From Liolophura sinensis (Eukaryota; Mollusca; Polyplacophora; Chitonida; Chitonidae), in assembly GCF_032854445.1 (NCBI RefSeq), contig NC_088299.1, positions 11,217,608-11,281,607 of the forward strand: a stretch of DNA of 64,000 bases, in the 5' to 3' direction. The translations under genes and the position numbers were made by a program. This document shows, one piece after another, positions 26,201 to 36,932 of this stretch (within the stretch, counting starts at the first letter, position 1; each line of letters opens with the position of its first letter). The notes beneath the pieces were generated by a model, which made no database searches, had not been told where the DNA came from, and saw nothing but the letters and a program-made list of their open reading frames with translations.

Positions 26201-27560
26201 CTACAGTGATTGCCAAAGTGGGTGTTCTGTGGATGGCTATAGAAGGTACCTACAGTGATTGCCAAAGTGGGTGTTCTGTGGATGGCTATAGAAGGTACCT
26301 ACAGTGATTGTCAAAGTGGGTGTTCTGTGGATGGCTATAGTAGGTACCTACAGTGATTGCCAAAGTGGGTGTTTTGTGGATGGCTATAGTAGGTAACTAC
26401 AGTGGTTGCCAAAGAGGGTGGTCTGTGGATGGCTATAGTAGGTACCTACAGTGATTGACAAAGTGGGTGTTCTGTGGAGGGTTATAGTAGGTACCTACAG
26501 TGATTGCCAAAGTGGGTGTTCTGTGGATGGCTATAGTAGGTACCTACAGTGGTTGACAAAGTGGGTGTTCTGTGGATGGCTATAGTAGGTACCGACAGTG
26601 GTTGACAAAGTGGGTGTTCTGTGGATGGCTATAGTAGATACCTACAGTGATTGACAAAGTGGGTGGTCTGTGGAGGACTAAAGTAGGTAACTACACGGCT
26701 ATAGTACTTATGGTGGTTATCAAATCGGAATGCTCTATGAAGGGCTAGGTGTAATGCTAGATTTTTAGTAGGTTTACACAGTGATTGTCAAAATGAGTGT
26801 TCTTTGAAGGGTATGTTGAATGTTAAGTTCAAACAATTATTCCAAGAAGGGTCATTCTGTTGAAGACCGGTATTGAATTTCACATAGGAAAATAATTCTA
26901 TTTGAATATCTCAACACTTCACTCATGAGGCTATTCTGGAATGGCTGATGCTGGATACAAGTTTCATATTACGTAGATATGGTGGTTTACAACATTGCTA
27001 CTTTGTAGAAAGGTTTGCGCAGAATGCTAACCTAATGGCAAAGAAGACACAATTTCATGTGATTCTGCAGGCCCGAGAAATACAAGCCTCATAATATGTA
27101 CATACTATGGAGGACCTTCGTTAAGTGTTAGGGTCGTATTTAGTACAAACAAGTATTCCATGTGAAGCCATTCTGTTGAAGGGCTGTGTTGAAATTCACT
27201 CGGCACAAAATTTCCATTTGCATATCACAACACTTCACCTAGTAAAGCAATTTCCTATTTTTTTGTCACAGAACCTCAGTAAATAAATATATTTCAGTCC
27301 TTATCACACGACCTAATTGAACACATATATTCCCTTCCTTAGAACACGACTTCATTGAATACATTAATTGCCTTCCTTTATTACAGGACCTCAGTAAATA
27401 CAGGAATTCCCTTTTCGTATTACAGGACTTCATTGAATGCATTAATTTACTTCCCTTGTCACAGGACCTCAGTTAATACATGAATTCCCTTTCCTTATTA
27501 CAGGACTTCATGTTTTTCGAAGAAAGCCATGACCATAGCCGGACCGAAAGAATTGTTTGA
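16810..27560 (+). CDS. PLSCR: Phospholipid scramblase, nine coding exons
   Basis: Scramblases are lipid-anchored, single-helix membrane proteins linked to Ca2+-dependent phospholipid redistribution; some also act in the nucleus. Coding exons: 16810-16843, 18624-18746, 19081-19158, 19814-19890, 20406-20536, 21874-21994, 22516-22618, 23085-23143, 27504-27560. They total 783 nt (260 aa plus TGA) and all phases match. Recognisable blocks: LGLEYLTDLSELIIRQEVKL (about 31-50), QRQCCGSYRQFTMHIRDKLG (about 84-103), the Cys-rich palmitoylation-type stretch CCGGSSCFACCKGC (115-128), EIEAPVAIQIGYMRQE (about 133-148), GPCCTCQCLCCPRDIDFQ (about 171-188), the Ca-binding-like loop NADNFKVTFPQT (215-226) and a C-terminal hydrophobic helix AILLGVVFLIDFMFF (233-247). 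The Pro-rich N-terminus of vertebrate PLSCR1 is absent. Intron 6 has a GC donor (CAG/GCAAGT). A 5' UTR exon is likely: an acceptor-like site ends at 16760 and a donor-like site lies near 15591. The start is the only ATG in the first exon that keeps frame. Confidence 0.94.
17163..17238. repeat. (TA)n microsatellite in scramblase intron 1
   Basis: About 75 bp of pure TA; the ORF running through it is an artefact. Confidence 0.97.
17635..17762 (+). repeat. 31-bp tandem repeat, four copies
   Basis: TATCGCGTCCTCGCTATCTC followed by GGGTGGGTAAA, four units with few changes, in scramblase intron 1. Confidence 0.88.
18075..18147 (+). repeat. Short tandem repeat, three copies
   Basis: TTTCATGGAATATGGGTAAT-type units in scramblase intron 1. 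Confidence 0.85.
18334..18503 (+). pseudogene. Degenerate partial copy of scramblase exon 2 region
   Basis: Matches 18538-18835 in order: CACAAACA, TGGCGCAAACTCA, a T-rich tract, GTAGAATCCCCAGAT (exon 2 start: GTAGAACCCCAGATT), then CGTCTGTTGT, AATCATGTAAGTTTGAA and GCATGGTTTT. Almost all of the exon body is deleted. A run of 17 G (18414-18430) replaces the short G run of the parent. It is an ancient local duplicate that can no longer code. Confidence 0.75.
20765..21199 (+). repeat. 96-bp tandem repeat in scramblase intron 5
   Basis: TGTTTTGACAAACAGTCAG recurs at 20775, 20871, 20966, 21062 and 21154, spaced 96, 95, 96 and 92 bp. A sub-motif CAGACAGACAGTCAGTCAG expands and contracts within it. 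The unit is 32 codons long, which creates fortuitous ORFs rich in Gln and Thr. Confidence 0.9.
22095..22335 (+). mobile_element. SINE in scramblase intron 6
   Basis: Sense copy with GGGCTTCCGTGG head, B box GTGAGTTCAAGTGC and body. The tail end is degraded (TGAGTACGGCAATAATAC), without the AAAT run. Confidence 0.85.
23200..26700 (+). repeat. 49-bp satellite, about 71 copies, in last scramblase intron
   Basis: The monomer runs roughly TAGTAGGTACCTACAGTGAT, TGCCAAAGTGGGTGTTCTG, TGGATGGCTA. It carries the perfect palindrome TAGGTACCTA, which includes a GGTACC site. Variant monomers recur at 343 bp (7 units; TGATAAAGTGGGTTTTCTGA at 24301 and 24644) and 1568 bp (32 units; the TCATTGCC variant at 23611 and 25179). 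A decayed monomer persists at about 26767-26812. Confidence 0.97.
26832..27240 (+). repeat. Pair of diverged direct repeats after the satellite
   Basis: 26832-26925 and 27146-27240 share CAAACAATTATTCCA-like, CATTCTGTTGAAG and ATCTCAACACTTCACTC-like segments about 314 bp apart. They fill the intron between the 49-bp satellite and the acceptor-like repeats. Confidence 0.6.
27233..27503 (+). repeat. 38-39 bp repeats carrying copies of the last-exon splice acceptor
   Basis: Seven units have boundaries at 27271, 27309, 27347, 27386, 27425, 27464 and 27503. The last four are exactly 39 bp apart. Each unit has a pyrimidine tract, then ACAG (or a mutated ACAC), then GACYTCA, as in the true acceptor TTATTACAG/GACTTCATG. 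The last unit is the real 3' splice site of the scramblase. Confidence 0.85.
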
Positions 27561-27734
27561 CCGAAAAGAGTTTTGTGCGTATTCAGGATCCGGAAGATTT
27601 TAGGTGAATATACAGTTGTCAAACACTTTTCCACAGGATTCTTTTTTATCTGTGTAAGGGACAATGCCAATATCGACAGGGTTTCGAGGTATGTTTTATA
27701 CCTAGGAAGGATGTGTACTGAAGCAGAAGACAAA

Positions 27735-27879
27735 TGGGCCAAGTTTCACAAAGATGTAGTACATGTACGACAATCGCATGTATAAGACGAGGATACGTAA
27801 TAGTGACGTAAAACATATCGTACGACAAATGTACGATAAAAAACATTAAGTCGTACCCCGATTTGTGAAACTGGGCCCA
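27735..27879. mobile_element. MITE-like element downstream of PLSCR stop
   Basis: Terminal inverted repeats of 18 bp differ at one position: TGGGCCAAGTTTCACAAA on the left, and the complement of TTTGTGAAACTGGGCCCA on the right. The core is also partly palindromic around CGTACGAC. Confidence 0.65.
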
Positions 27880-28246
27880 GCTGTGTAGCAGATGATTATT
27901 GAAGGATCCTTGCAGCTGTTAGGCTCTCTGAGTGCAAACAATGGCAAAAAAGCTTCACCAAGCAACTGTGAACAATTTCGATATACACGGAGCAGTAAAC
28001 AAATCCACAGAAAGAGTTGAAAACGCTTCAAAAACCCTTCTTGGGCAGGGGAATCTGCAGATTTCCTCGCTCTCACCGTTTGTAGTGATCGCCTTGGTGA
28101 TAATGAGTGATCGGCGACTATTCATTGTGTGATGGTTTGCGCAGTGTTGTTGAAGACGACCAGTCTTCCGCCCTTATGAAGTGCACATCTATACGTTACA
28201 GAAAAAAGGCGTCAGTGGTGTACTTATGGCATCGTCTTCCTGTACT

Positions 28247-28252
28247 AATAAA
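28247..28252 (+). other. Candidate polyadenylation signal of PLSCR
   Basis: First plain AATAAA after the scramblase stop, about 690 nt downstream. A MITE-like element (27735-27879) would lie inside this 3' UTR. A weaker variant signal nearer the stop cannot be excluded. Confidence 0.3.
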
Positions 28253-28504
28253 ACTGTTCGCAGTCGTCTCAGAGACTTACAAAACATGCACATTGTGCAA
28301 TGTTTTGTCTTTCTAGATGCAAGACAGTTCAAGCTGAGCGCCATGCATAATCTCGTTCAAAGGTACAAAGCCTTTTGCTTGTTGCTCCAGTTGTAATATA
28401 TATATATATATCAATATCTAATTAAATTTGCCTTGATTTATCGCTTCTTTTATCACATTTACACGTCTTACTCCAAGACTGGTCGATTCATGTTTTTCCC
28501 TGTT

Positions 28505-28555
28505 TGATTAGTGTTTAAATGCCGTGCTCAGAAATATTTTACTTATACAACCGCT
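28505..28555 (-). mobile_element. SINE tail fragment
   Basis: GATTAGTGTTTAAATGCCGT and TTTTACTTATACAACCGC match the antisense 3' end of the family with substitutions. Confidence 0.6.
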
Positions 28556-28559
28556 GTCT

Positions 28560-31500
28560 CATCCTAAAAATTCCTTATCAAGTTGTGAAACATTTAGTCC
28601 TATGGGTTAGTAGCTGCTATTTATTAAGACGTTCGAGAAAAAAAAGGACAAAGGCACCGACTTCACATATTAACAGCTTCAAAATTCATGAAATTTTTTG
28701 GTTTAGTAATCAGTTTCATATTCGGAATAGAGTTGTATACTGACTTAAATTTTTATCATCGATACCCTATGAGGCCACAGTGCAGTTTTTGTGGTACAGA
28801 TGTCTTGCTTTTAATGGGTTGGGGGTGATGGTGGGAGTGGGGTGGGGAGAGTCGTCACGTGACGACTTGCTCTTGTCGCAAGCCAGAGAGTAACAGCGAC
28901 CAACAAAGTGATCTGTTATATATATTTCGGAGATAATGAAGGGCTAATCATCTATGAATAGAGATGATACGTATTGCTTATGGGATGTCATGTTTGTTAT
29001 ATCAAAGCCAAAATATAAGCGTTTGGGTAATTGTTAAAGATAGCTGAGCTAATTTATAAATGCATGCAAAAGACCGAAAAAAATTAATGACGGGTTTAAT
29101 CTCTGAGAATAAACATTCCTACGGAAGCTTTAATGTAATTAGAATACATAAAAGGGTAATTTTTTTTCATTTTTATACGCACTCTGGGGTTAATATCTTT
29201 TTGGCAACTTATACAGGATCATAAACCGTGTAACTTATGAAACTTCGTGGATAAGCAAAAAAACATCATAATCTCTTGAAACTCATCGATTTCCTGTTAT
29301 GTGACGGCAGTAATATGACAAGAAAAATATTGATGGCAAATTCGGTGAGAAGAGCAATCTGCACGACGAAATGGAATCTGTTCTTTTCATGAAAACCTTT
29401 ACAAGATATGTTCGCCTAGGGAATAGAACGCCCTTTAGGAGAAGAATAATTTAGCAGCTTAAGTAGAGTATTGACTTTATCGCATCTCTTAAATCCATGC
29501 TGTTGAGTTTCTTCAGGCATCATTGAATGGAGGCTGTTGCAGATGACGAGTAAGGCTAGTCATGTTGCAGCTCGATGGCAGAATATTTACCGCCTTTAGG
29601 CAATTCGGGCCAAAGCTTCGTAGCCTGATGTTCACTCCAGGCTTTGCGATGACGTTTAGTAGGCGTAGTACTCGAGCATTACACGAGGACAATGGTGACG
29701 CCGGTTTCGAAATGAGTGACCGTAATTTGGTAGTAAAATGATACCTTATGGTGACCATTGCGTGCGCCTAGTTTCCGTTGCCTGATTCGCTAGACAACTT
29801 GATGAGACTTACCACACGCTCGATTTGTGGTAGTGAATGTGAGGCATTGCAAGCCGTTAAATACTTTGAACTATTTTGATTTTTTTGGCCACAACTTCTT
29901 TATCAAAATTTTCACCTAATTTTATTGTGAAATTACAGTTGCAATGAAAGAATCAAATAGCAGTCAGTCTGAGGGATTCCTTTGATTTCTTTTTGGAAAC
30001 ACTGTACCTACTTCAGTACAATATAGGGCATGCCAAAATACTTCATCAGCACAATAGTTATGTCCCCTTGACCGTAAACCATATAGTAATGCTTGCAACT
30101 ACCAATCAGCACACCTACCTAGTGCTTGCTCGGATATACTATTCCCTTCTTCACCATTCGTGTTTTTAGAGTGCATGAAATCATTATAGAGAAAACCCCA
30201 TCAACCTCATCCAATTAATTTGCTGTTTCTCCAGTTTATTTGGTGTTTTTTATGGTGGTTTCCCAAACATCCTGCTGATATTACTCTTTATGTTCTAAAT
30301 CCGATACAGCTACGAAAAAACTGCTTTTTTCTGACTGTGTTTCCTCTAGTTTTGAAGTCTGTTCGGCAATGCTGTTGAGATCAACAAGGAGAACTGTCGC
30401 TGCTCAAGCCTTGGAAGTTAACAAACCCTTCATCAGTGAAGGTTGCCAGTGAAGCAGTATGAATGAAAGTCCAATACTACAAATGCTCTAATGCAGCAGA
30501 GGCAATGATATAACAATTTGTGTAATACATCAAAGGTTTTAGCGTAACAAATGCTCTAATAGAACACGGCAGGACATGCGCAGACTATGATAAACTCTCA
30601 CTAGATGTACATACAAAGTTGTCCTGTTGATGTGGACGAAAAAAAAAAAAGAACCCCAAATAATACATCTTAGCTTTATTTCTCTCACTCGAACTATTAA
30701 CAGATGTTAAATTTTCACGAGAATGGTAAACCAAATGCTATGTCTTTCTGAATCTACACAGGCCTGCTTGATTCAATCGGTGTTTTATTAAAGAAATGTT
30801 CGACGTATATGTCTCATCTTTGCATTCAGCCTTCGGGATATAGTTGTGCTATAAATAACGTTAGGACATTCCGTAATATCTAAAGGAGTTTATACTACCC
30901 AGGCGCAGTAACTATTTCTCAAATTTACTGCAAAATATTTTGTCTAAACTGTGGAAACATTCTCATCTTTTGAAAAGAAGTGAATTCTAAGGAAACTTTT
31001 TGAATACTGTCATAGCCTAATGTCCTTTTTATCAGTCGACATTCCAGGCTTATTACCTTCCTCTTAAGAGCGTGTGCTACCATGTTTCCTCGACTGATGA
31101 CGTATTTATGTACTCATTTTGTAATTCGCGCGTTTCACTGAACAAATTCCGATGCATGACGGCGCTCAAGTTTGAATGTGGGATAAACCTGACAGAACCC
31201 CCCGCAACATTCTAAGAACCTGAGAAACCCCAATTCTGACAACCGACTCGCCGTCAGCTAGACTGGAACACGCGAAATGGACCATTTTAGACAACTTGCC
31301 CAGGGAAGTCTCCCTTCAAAATACTATAAAGTTTACAGGAGGGCATTGGCTTTCTGTTCTCTTTATGAAGAAAGTTTGTCAGCGTCAACGTGAAAAATTC
31401 AGCTTTTACGTTGTACTATACCATACCACCACGACCATCTGACTCTTTTTGCCTAAAAAATAAGTCCAACATTATTCGACCTCCAGTTTTCGAGAACTGG

Positions 31501-31985
31501 TGCATTCGAAAGTGAAGTCATGGCATCGTGTCACAATGGTAACCATCAGGAAGTTGGGTTGTAGGCCTAGAAATGAAGTTTTCAGTTGTTTCCAAAGCAG
31601 ACCAAATTCTGATAGGACGGTAGTGTTCTCGGTATCTTGGTAGTCAGCGCTCGACAATGCTCGGATGGGGCCGTTTGGAGAATCTAACCTCCATTCAAGG
31701 CCATTTGTCTTCCACCATTCATATCTGTCCGCCACATATTGAAAACTGGTAAATCAGTTCTGAATGTTCGATGGATTACCTCGAGCAGTCTGGTTTCCTC
31801 CATCCATACTACGTGCGGGTCAAATAAATAAATATTAATCTATACAGCCACTGTAAAAGATACTTAAATAACATATTCCTCCACGGTGCTCCACAAGGGC
31901 ATTACTAGCTAGGGGTCTTATTCTGCCAGACTCATGCACGATATTTCGGCAATAACCGCTGTGAGTGGAGCGTACCAGTGGCCTT
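28560..31985. other. Long stretch without recognised genes
   Basis: Short frames at 29513-29758 and 31472-31735 (minus) have no supporting splice sites or family match. A few homopolymer runs occur. Nothing else could be supported. Confidence 0.45.
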
Positions 31986-31989
31986 CCAT

Positions 31990-32200
31990 GCCTCGCTGCG
32001 ATTCTTAAGGCCTTTGTAAAATGAGCTCACGAGTTCCAGTCTAACTCTGTGGTTTTAAGTCAAGACTAGCAAGGTTTCTGGCGAAGGGCAGAAGTTTCCT
32101 CAAGGTCACTGTGGTTTCTTCCATCTATCAGCTTGACCACCGTCATATATTACGTGGAAAATCTCGAGCACCGCGTTAAACACCTATCAAACAAATCAGC
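31990..32200 (+). mobile_element. Ancient SINE-like remnant
   Basis: Weak similarity to the family body and tail (CCGTCATATATTACGTGGAA, AGCACCGCGTTAAACACC, ATCAAACAAAT). It is highly diverged or belongs to a sister family ending CGTTAAACACC. Confidence 0.4.
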
Positions 32201-33189
32201 ATGTTCCGATTATAATAATTCATTTGTAAGAAATTTATCCTTTACTCTGAACATCTACAGATTGAAGAATTTTTTCCTGAGAAAGTTATGAACGTAGCCA
32301 AGAATTAACTCACTAAGTCTGTGTACGTTGTTTCAAGGAATGGATCATCAACAAATAGCTATGGCCTATCACGTATAAATGTGCATGAGGGTTATGTACA
32401 CCAGCAATGTAAATATTTACAGAAGGATAGAAATAAATCGACTTCTTTTTATAACCATTTATTATTTATTTTTCCAGTATATACATCAGCATACAAAACC
32501 AGGAAGCAAAAAACTTCTTGCTTAAATGTTAATTTGAAATACAAGTTATTACACATGCAGACAATCTCGGCTGACCAATTTATTGATGTGAATGATATAG
32601 ATATTACAGATTTAAATTATATATTGCCTATAAACAAATGGAAAACAAAATGGAAATATAGTATACAGAACAAAAATACAAAATGATACAGTAGGCCTAT
32701 TACTCGTCGTGATGTAACAGAAGCTATGTATCGTTTATTTCTATTACAGCTGAGTTTTTTTATGGCATAATTATGTTATCATTAATTTGTCTCCTCGAAT
32801 ATCGACTTTTTCACCACTGAATATTTGTATCTAATGTACTTTTAACCTCAAGACAACAGAGTCATCGTGCTGCATATAACTGTTTGGTCCACAACTACAC
32901 ATAACGTGCGGTAAAGAATCTCCATACCACCCACTGTACCATTCATAACATCGCTCTCGGAACTACTACTGTATCTCTCACGGTATCAAATACTTCACCA
33001 CTCACTGTACCTATGACTGCAACAATCTCTTGTCCATTCCCTGAATCACTGACTGTACCACTCTCAGATCCCCTCACTACTGATCACTTTACCATTCTCG
33101 GAACCCCTGACTACACCATCCTCGGAACCACTGATTGAACTACTCCAGAACCACCCACTATACCACTCACTTTACTACAGACTATACCA

Positions 33190-35365
33190 CACATTATACA
33201 TCAAGGTACCACTCACTTTATGACCAACACAGAGCCGCTCATGTAACTGTACCATTGACCATGTCACTCTCGGAACCACGCGCTGTAACACACCCCCTTT
33301 ATCAATGACTATACCACACATTATACATCACTGTACCACTCACTTTATGACAAGCACAGAGCCGCTCATGTAACTGTATCATTGACCATGTCACTCTCGG
33401 AACCACGCGCTGTAACACACCCCCTTTATCAATGACTATACCATACATTATACATCACGGTACCACTCACTTTATGACCAACACAGAGCCGCTCATGTAA
33501 CTGTATCATTGACCATGTCACTCTCGGAACCACGCGCTGTAACACACCCCCTTTATCAATGACTATACCGCCCATTATACATCACTGTACCACTCACTTT
33601 ATGACAAGCACAGAGCCGCTCATGTAACTGTATCATTGACCATGTCACTCTCGGAACCACGCGCTGTAACACACCCCCTTTATCAATGACTATACCACAC
33701 ATTATACATCACGGTACCACTCACTTTATGACCAACACAGAGCCGCTCATGTAACTGTATCATTGACCATGTCACTTTCGGAACCACGCACTGTAACACA
33801 CCCCCTTTATCAATGACTATACCACCCATTATACATCACGGTACCACTCACTTTATGACCAACACAGAGCCGCTCATGTAACTGTATCATTGACCATGTC
33901 ACTCTCGGAACCACGCACTGTAACACACCCCCTTTATCAATGACTATACCACACATTATACATCACTGTACCACTCACTTTATGACCAACACAGAGCCGC
34001 TCATGTGACTGTATCATTGACCATGTCACTCTCGGAACCACGCACTGTAACACACCCCCTTTATCAATGACTATACCACACATTATACATCACTGTACCA
34101 CTCACTTTATGACAAGCACAGAGCCGCTCATGTAACTGTACCATTGACCATGTCACTCTCGGAACCACGCACTGTAACACACCCCCTTTATCAATGACTA
34201 TACCATACATTATACATCACTGTACCACTCACTTTATGACCAACACAGAGCCGCTCATGTAACTGTACCATTGACCATGTCACTCTCGGAACCACGCGCT
34301 GTAACACACCCCCTTTATCAATGACTATACCACACATTATACATCACTGTACCACTCACTTTATGACCAACACAGAGCCGCTCATGTAACTGTATCATTG
34401 ACCATGTCACTCTCGGAACCACGCACTGTAACACACCCCCTTTATCAATGACTATACCATACATTATACATCACGGTACCACTCACTTTATGACCAACAC
34501 AGAGCCGCTCATGTAACTGTATCATTAACCATGTCACTCTCGGAACCACGCGCTGTAACACCCCCCTTTATCAATGACTATACCATACATTATACATCAC
34601 GGTACCACTCACTTTATGACCAACACAGAGCCGCTCATGTAACTGTATCATTGACCATGTCACTCTCGGAACCACGCGCTGTAACACACCCCCTTTATCA
34701 ATGACTATACCGCCCATTATACATCACTGTACCACTCACTTTATGACCAACACAGAGCCGCTCATGTAACTGTACCATTGACCATGTCACTCTCGGAACC
34801 ACGCGCTGTAACACACCCCCTTTATCAATGACTATACCATACATTATACATCACGGTACCACTCACTTTATGACCAACACAGAGCCGCTCATGTAACTGT
34901 ACCATTGACCATGTCACTCTCGGAACCACGCACTGTAACACACCCCCTTTATCAATGACTATACCACACATTATACATCACTGTACCACTCACTTTATGA
35001 CCAACACAGAGCCGCTCATGTAACTGTATCATTGACCATGTCACTCTCGGAACCACGCGCTGTAACACACCCCCTTTATCAATGACTATACCATACATTA
35101 TACATCACTGTACCACTCACTTTATGACCAACACAGAGCCGCTCATGTAACTGTATCATTGACCATGTCACTCTCGGAACCACGCGCTGTAACACCCCCC
35201 TTTATCAATGACTATACCACACATTATACATCACTGTACCACTCACTTTATGACCAACACAGAGCCGCTCATGTAACTGTATCATTAACCATGTCACTCT
35301 CGGAACCACGCACTGTAACACACCCCCTTTATCAATGACTATACCATACATTATACATCACTGTA
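33190..35365 (+). repeat. 127-bp satellite, 17 copies
   Basis: The anchor GAGCCGCTCATG recurs at 127-bp steps (GCC at 33234, 33361, 33488 and so on to 35264), with two 126-bp steps where a run of C has lost a base. Copies differ at a few alternating sites such as GCGCTG/GCACTG and CACACATT/CATACATT. Flanks (32880-33190, 35366-35700) are a degenerate mix of ACCACTCACTGTACC-like words from which the unit seems to have arisen. No gene is seen here. Confidence 0.96.
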
Positions 35366-35699
35366 CAACTCATTGTACGATAAACACAGAACCACTCTTT
35401 ATACCACTTACCATGTCACTGACCATCACTGTCTGAACCACTCACTTTTCACTCGATGCACAACTGACTACACCACTCAGTGTTTCACAGTTCCACTCTT
35501 TGTACCACTCACTGTATCATTCCCACGCTTTGTACCACTCAATATACTACCTACTATACCACTCTCTAAAACACTCGCTGTACCACTACCTTCCACTCCA
35601 CCACCCAATGTCAAACCCAATGTTCCACTCAACACCGTTATACCACACTCGGAACTATTAAACATGCCACTTTACCACTGGCTGTATTACACACTATCA

Positions 35700-36930
35700 A
35701 TGGCAGAACCACATTTTAGAAAATCTCCATCTGCTGTGTAATTATCCTTACAGCCCATAATGTCATAATAATCATAGAAAACATCACCACGAAAAAATCA
35801 TAACGCTATACACGTACTGTAACATAAACCAGCATAAAAAACACCTTGACTGTAGTTTACAATTACTCTGCCATGCCACATGGCGAAAATAACTAAGGAC
35901 ACGCTATCGCTGTATTGTACCACACCGTACCAAACACATTAACGCAACATGTGCAAAAAAGAACCCTATTAAGTAGTTGTATATCTTAACCAGACTTTCC
36001 ATGACTCTTTGGCTGAATAATAACTTATTATATATCATTCTGCAACTGATACAAAATGGTGGTTGATGTGAAATACTAAAGCCGATGTTCAGGGAGCTAC
36101 AGGTATTCTGTCCATTATTGATACTATTACAGAAAATGTTACAGATGTGGATGAAGAATGCATGTGTATCCGACTGGTAAACGGTTTACATTTCCATATG
36201 AAAATCGATAATCTTCAAGCCACTTTCCCTTGAAAAACACCTCCACAAATCCTTTTTGCAAAGTTACAACCTGTCATTACCGCAAACGAAGTTTCCTTTA
36301 TCTTAACAAAAAGTATCAAAATAACGTTGAAATCGTTTTTCATTTTCCTAATAAAGAAGTGAAATGTACTTGTTTCTAAATCTTAATTCAATGAAGAATT
36401 CTAAATTTGGAGAAATTTAAATATGTCCACACAAATGTACGTGATTTACGAAATGTAAACATCGTTGTAAACTGATAGTGTAGTAATTATTCATACATAA
36501 CGAAAAGATATACTGGAATGTGTTTAATGTCAGCGTACAACACGTACAGCGCGTTCTTTCATCCCACTCATTTGCGGATATTTAACTCGCTAAGGTGTCC
36601 TTGTTTATATAATGAATGGTTATAGAATTATTCAGTGGACCAAAACTTGCCGTTGGTTTGTAATTTGTCGTTACCTTCTTTATACAATGGGCAGCGTTTA
36701 AGCTATTGTTCTCGGTGTAATTTGACGGTAAAACATATATATAAATGTTATTTTCTTGATGTTTCTTCTCCCTTCCTTATCCAGTAAGTTTCGATTAACT
36801 TGATTGGCAGAATCCCAGTCTACCTTATGCATACAAAAACGAAAACAAATATCCCCAATTCGAGCCGAACAACTACAAAATCCAACAAATACTCTACCAA
36901 TCTTCACCACACTATCATGTCGAACTCATT
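35700..36930. other. AT-rich, no gene seen
   Basis: Region downstream of the 338-aa ORF; may include its 3' UTR. No clear polyadenylation hexamer on the minus strand was identified close to the stop. Confidence 0.4.
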
Positions 36931-36932
36931 CC

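Noticed and set aside
23200-26700. CRISPR-like array of short palindromic repeats
   Set aside because: The repeats are directly adjacent 49-bp monomers without unique spacers, inside an intron of an animal gene.
31472-31735. 87-codon minus-strand ORF starting MADRYEWWKTNGLEW
   Set aside because: Composition is passable but there are no splice sites, homologues or neighbouring exons to support it.
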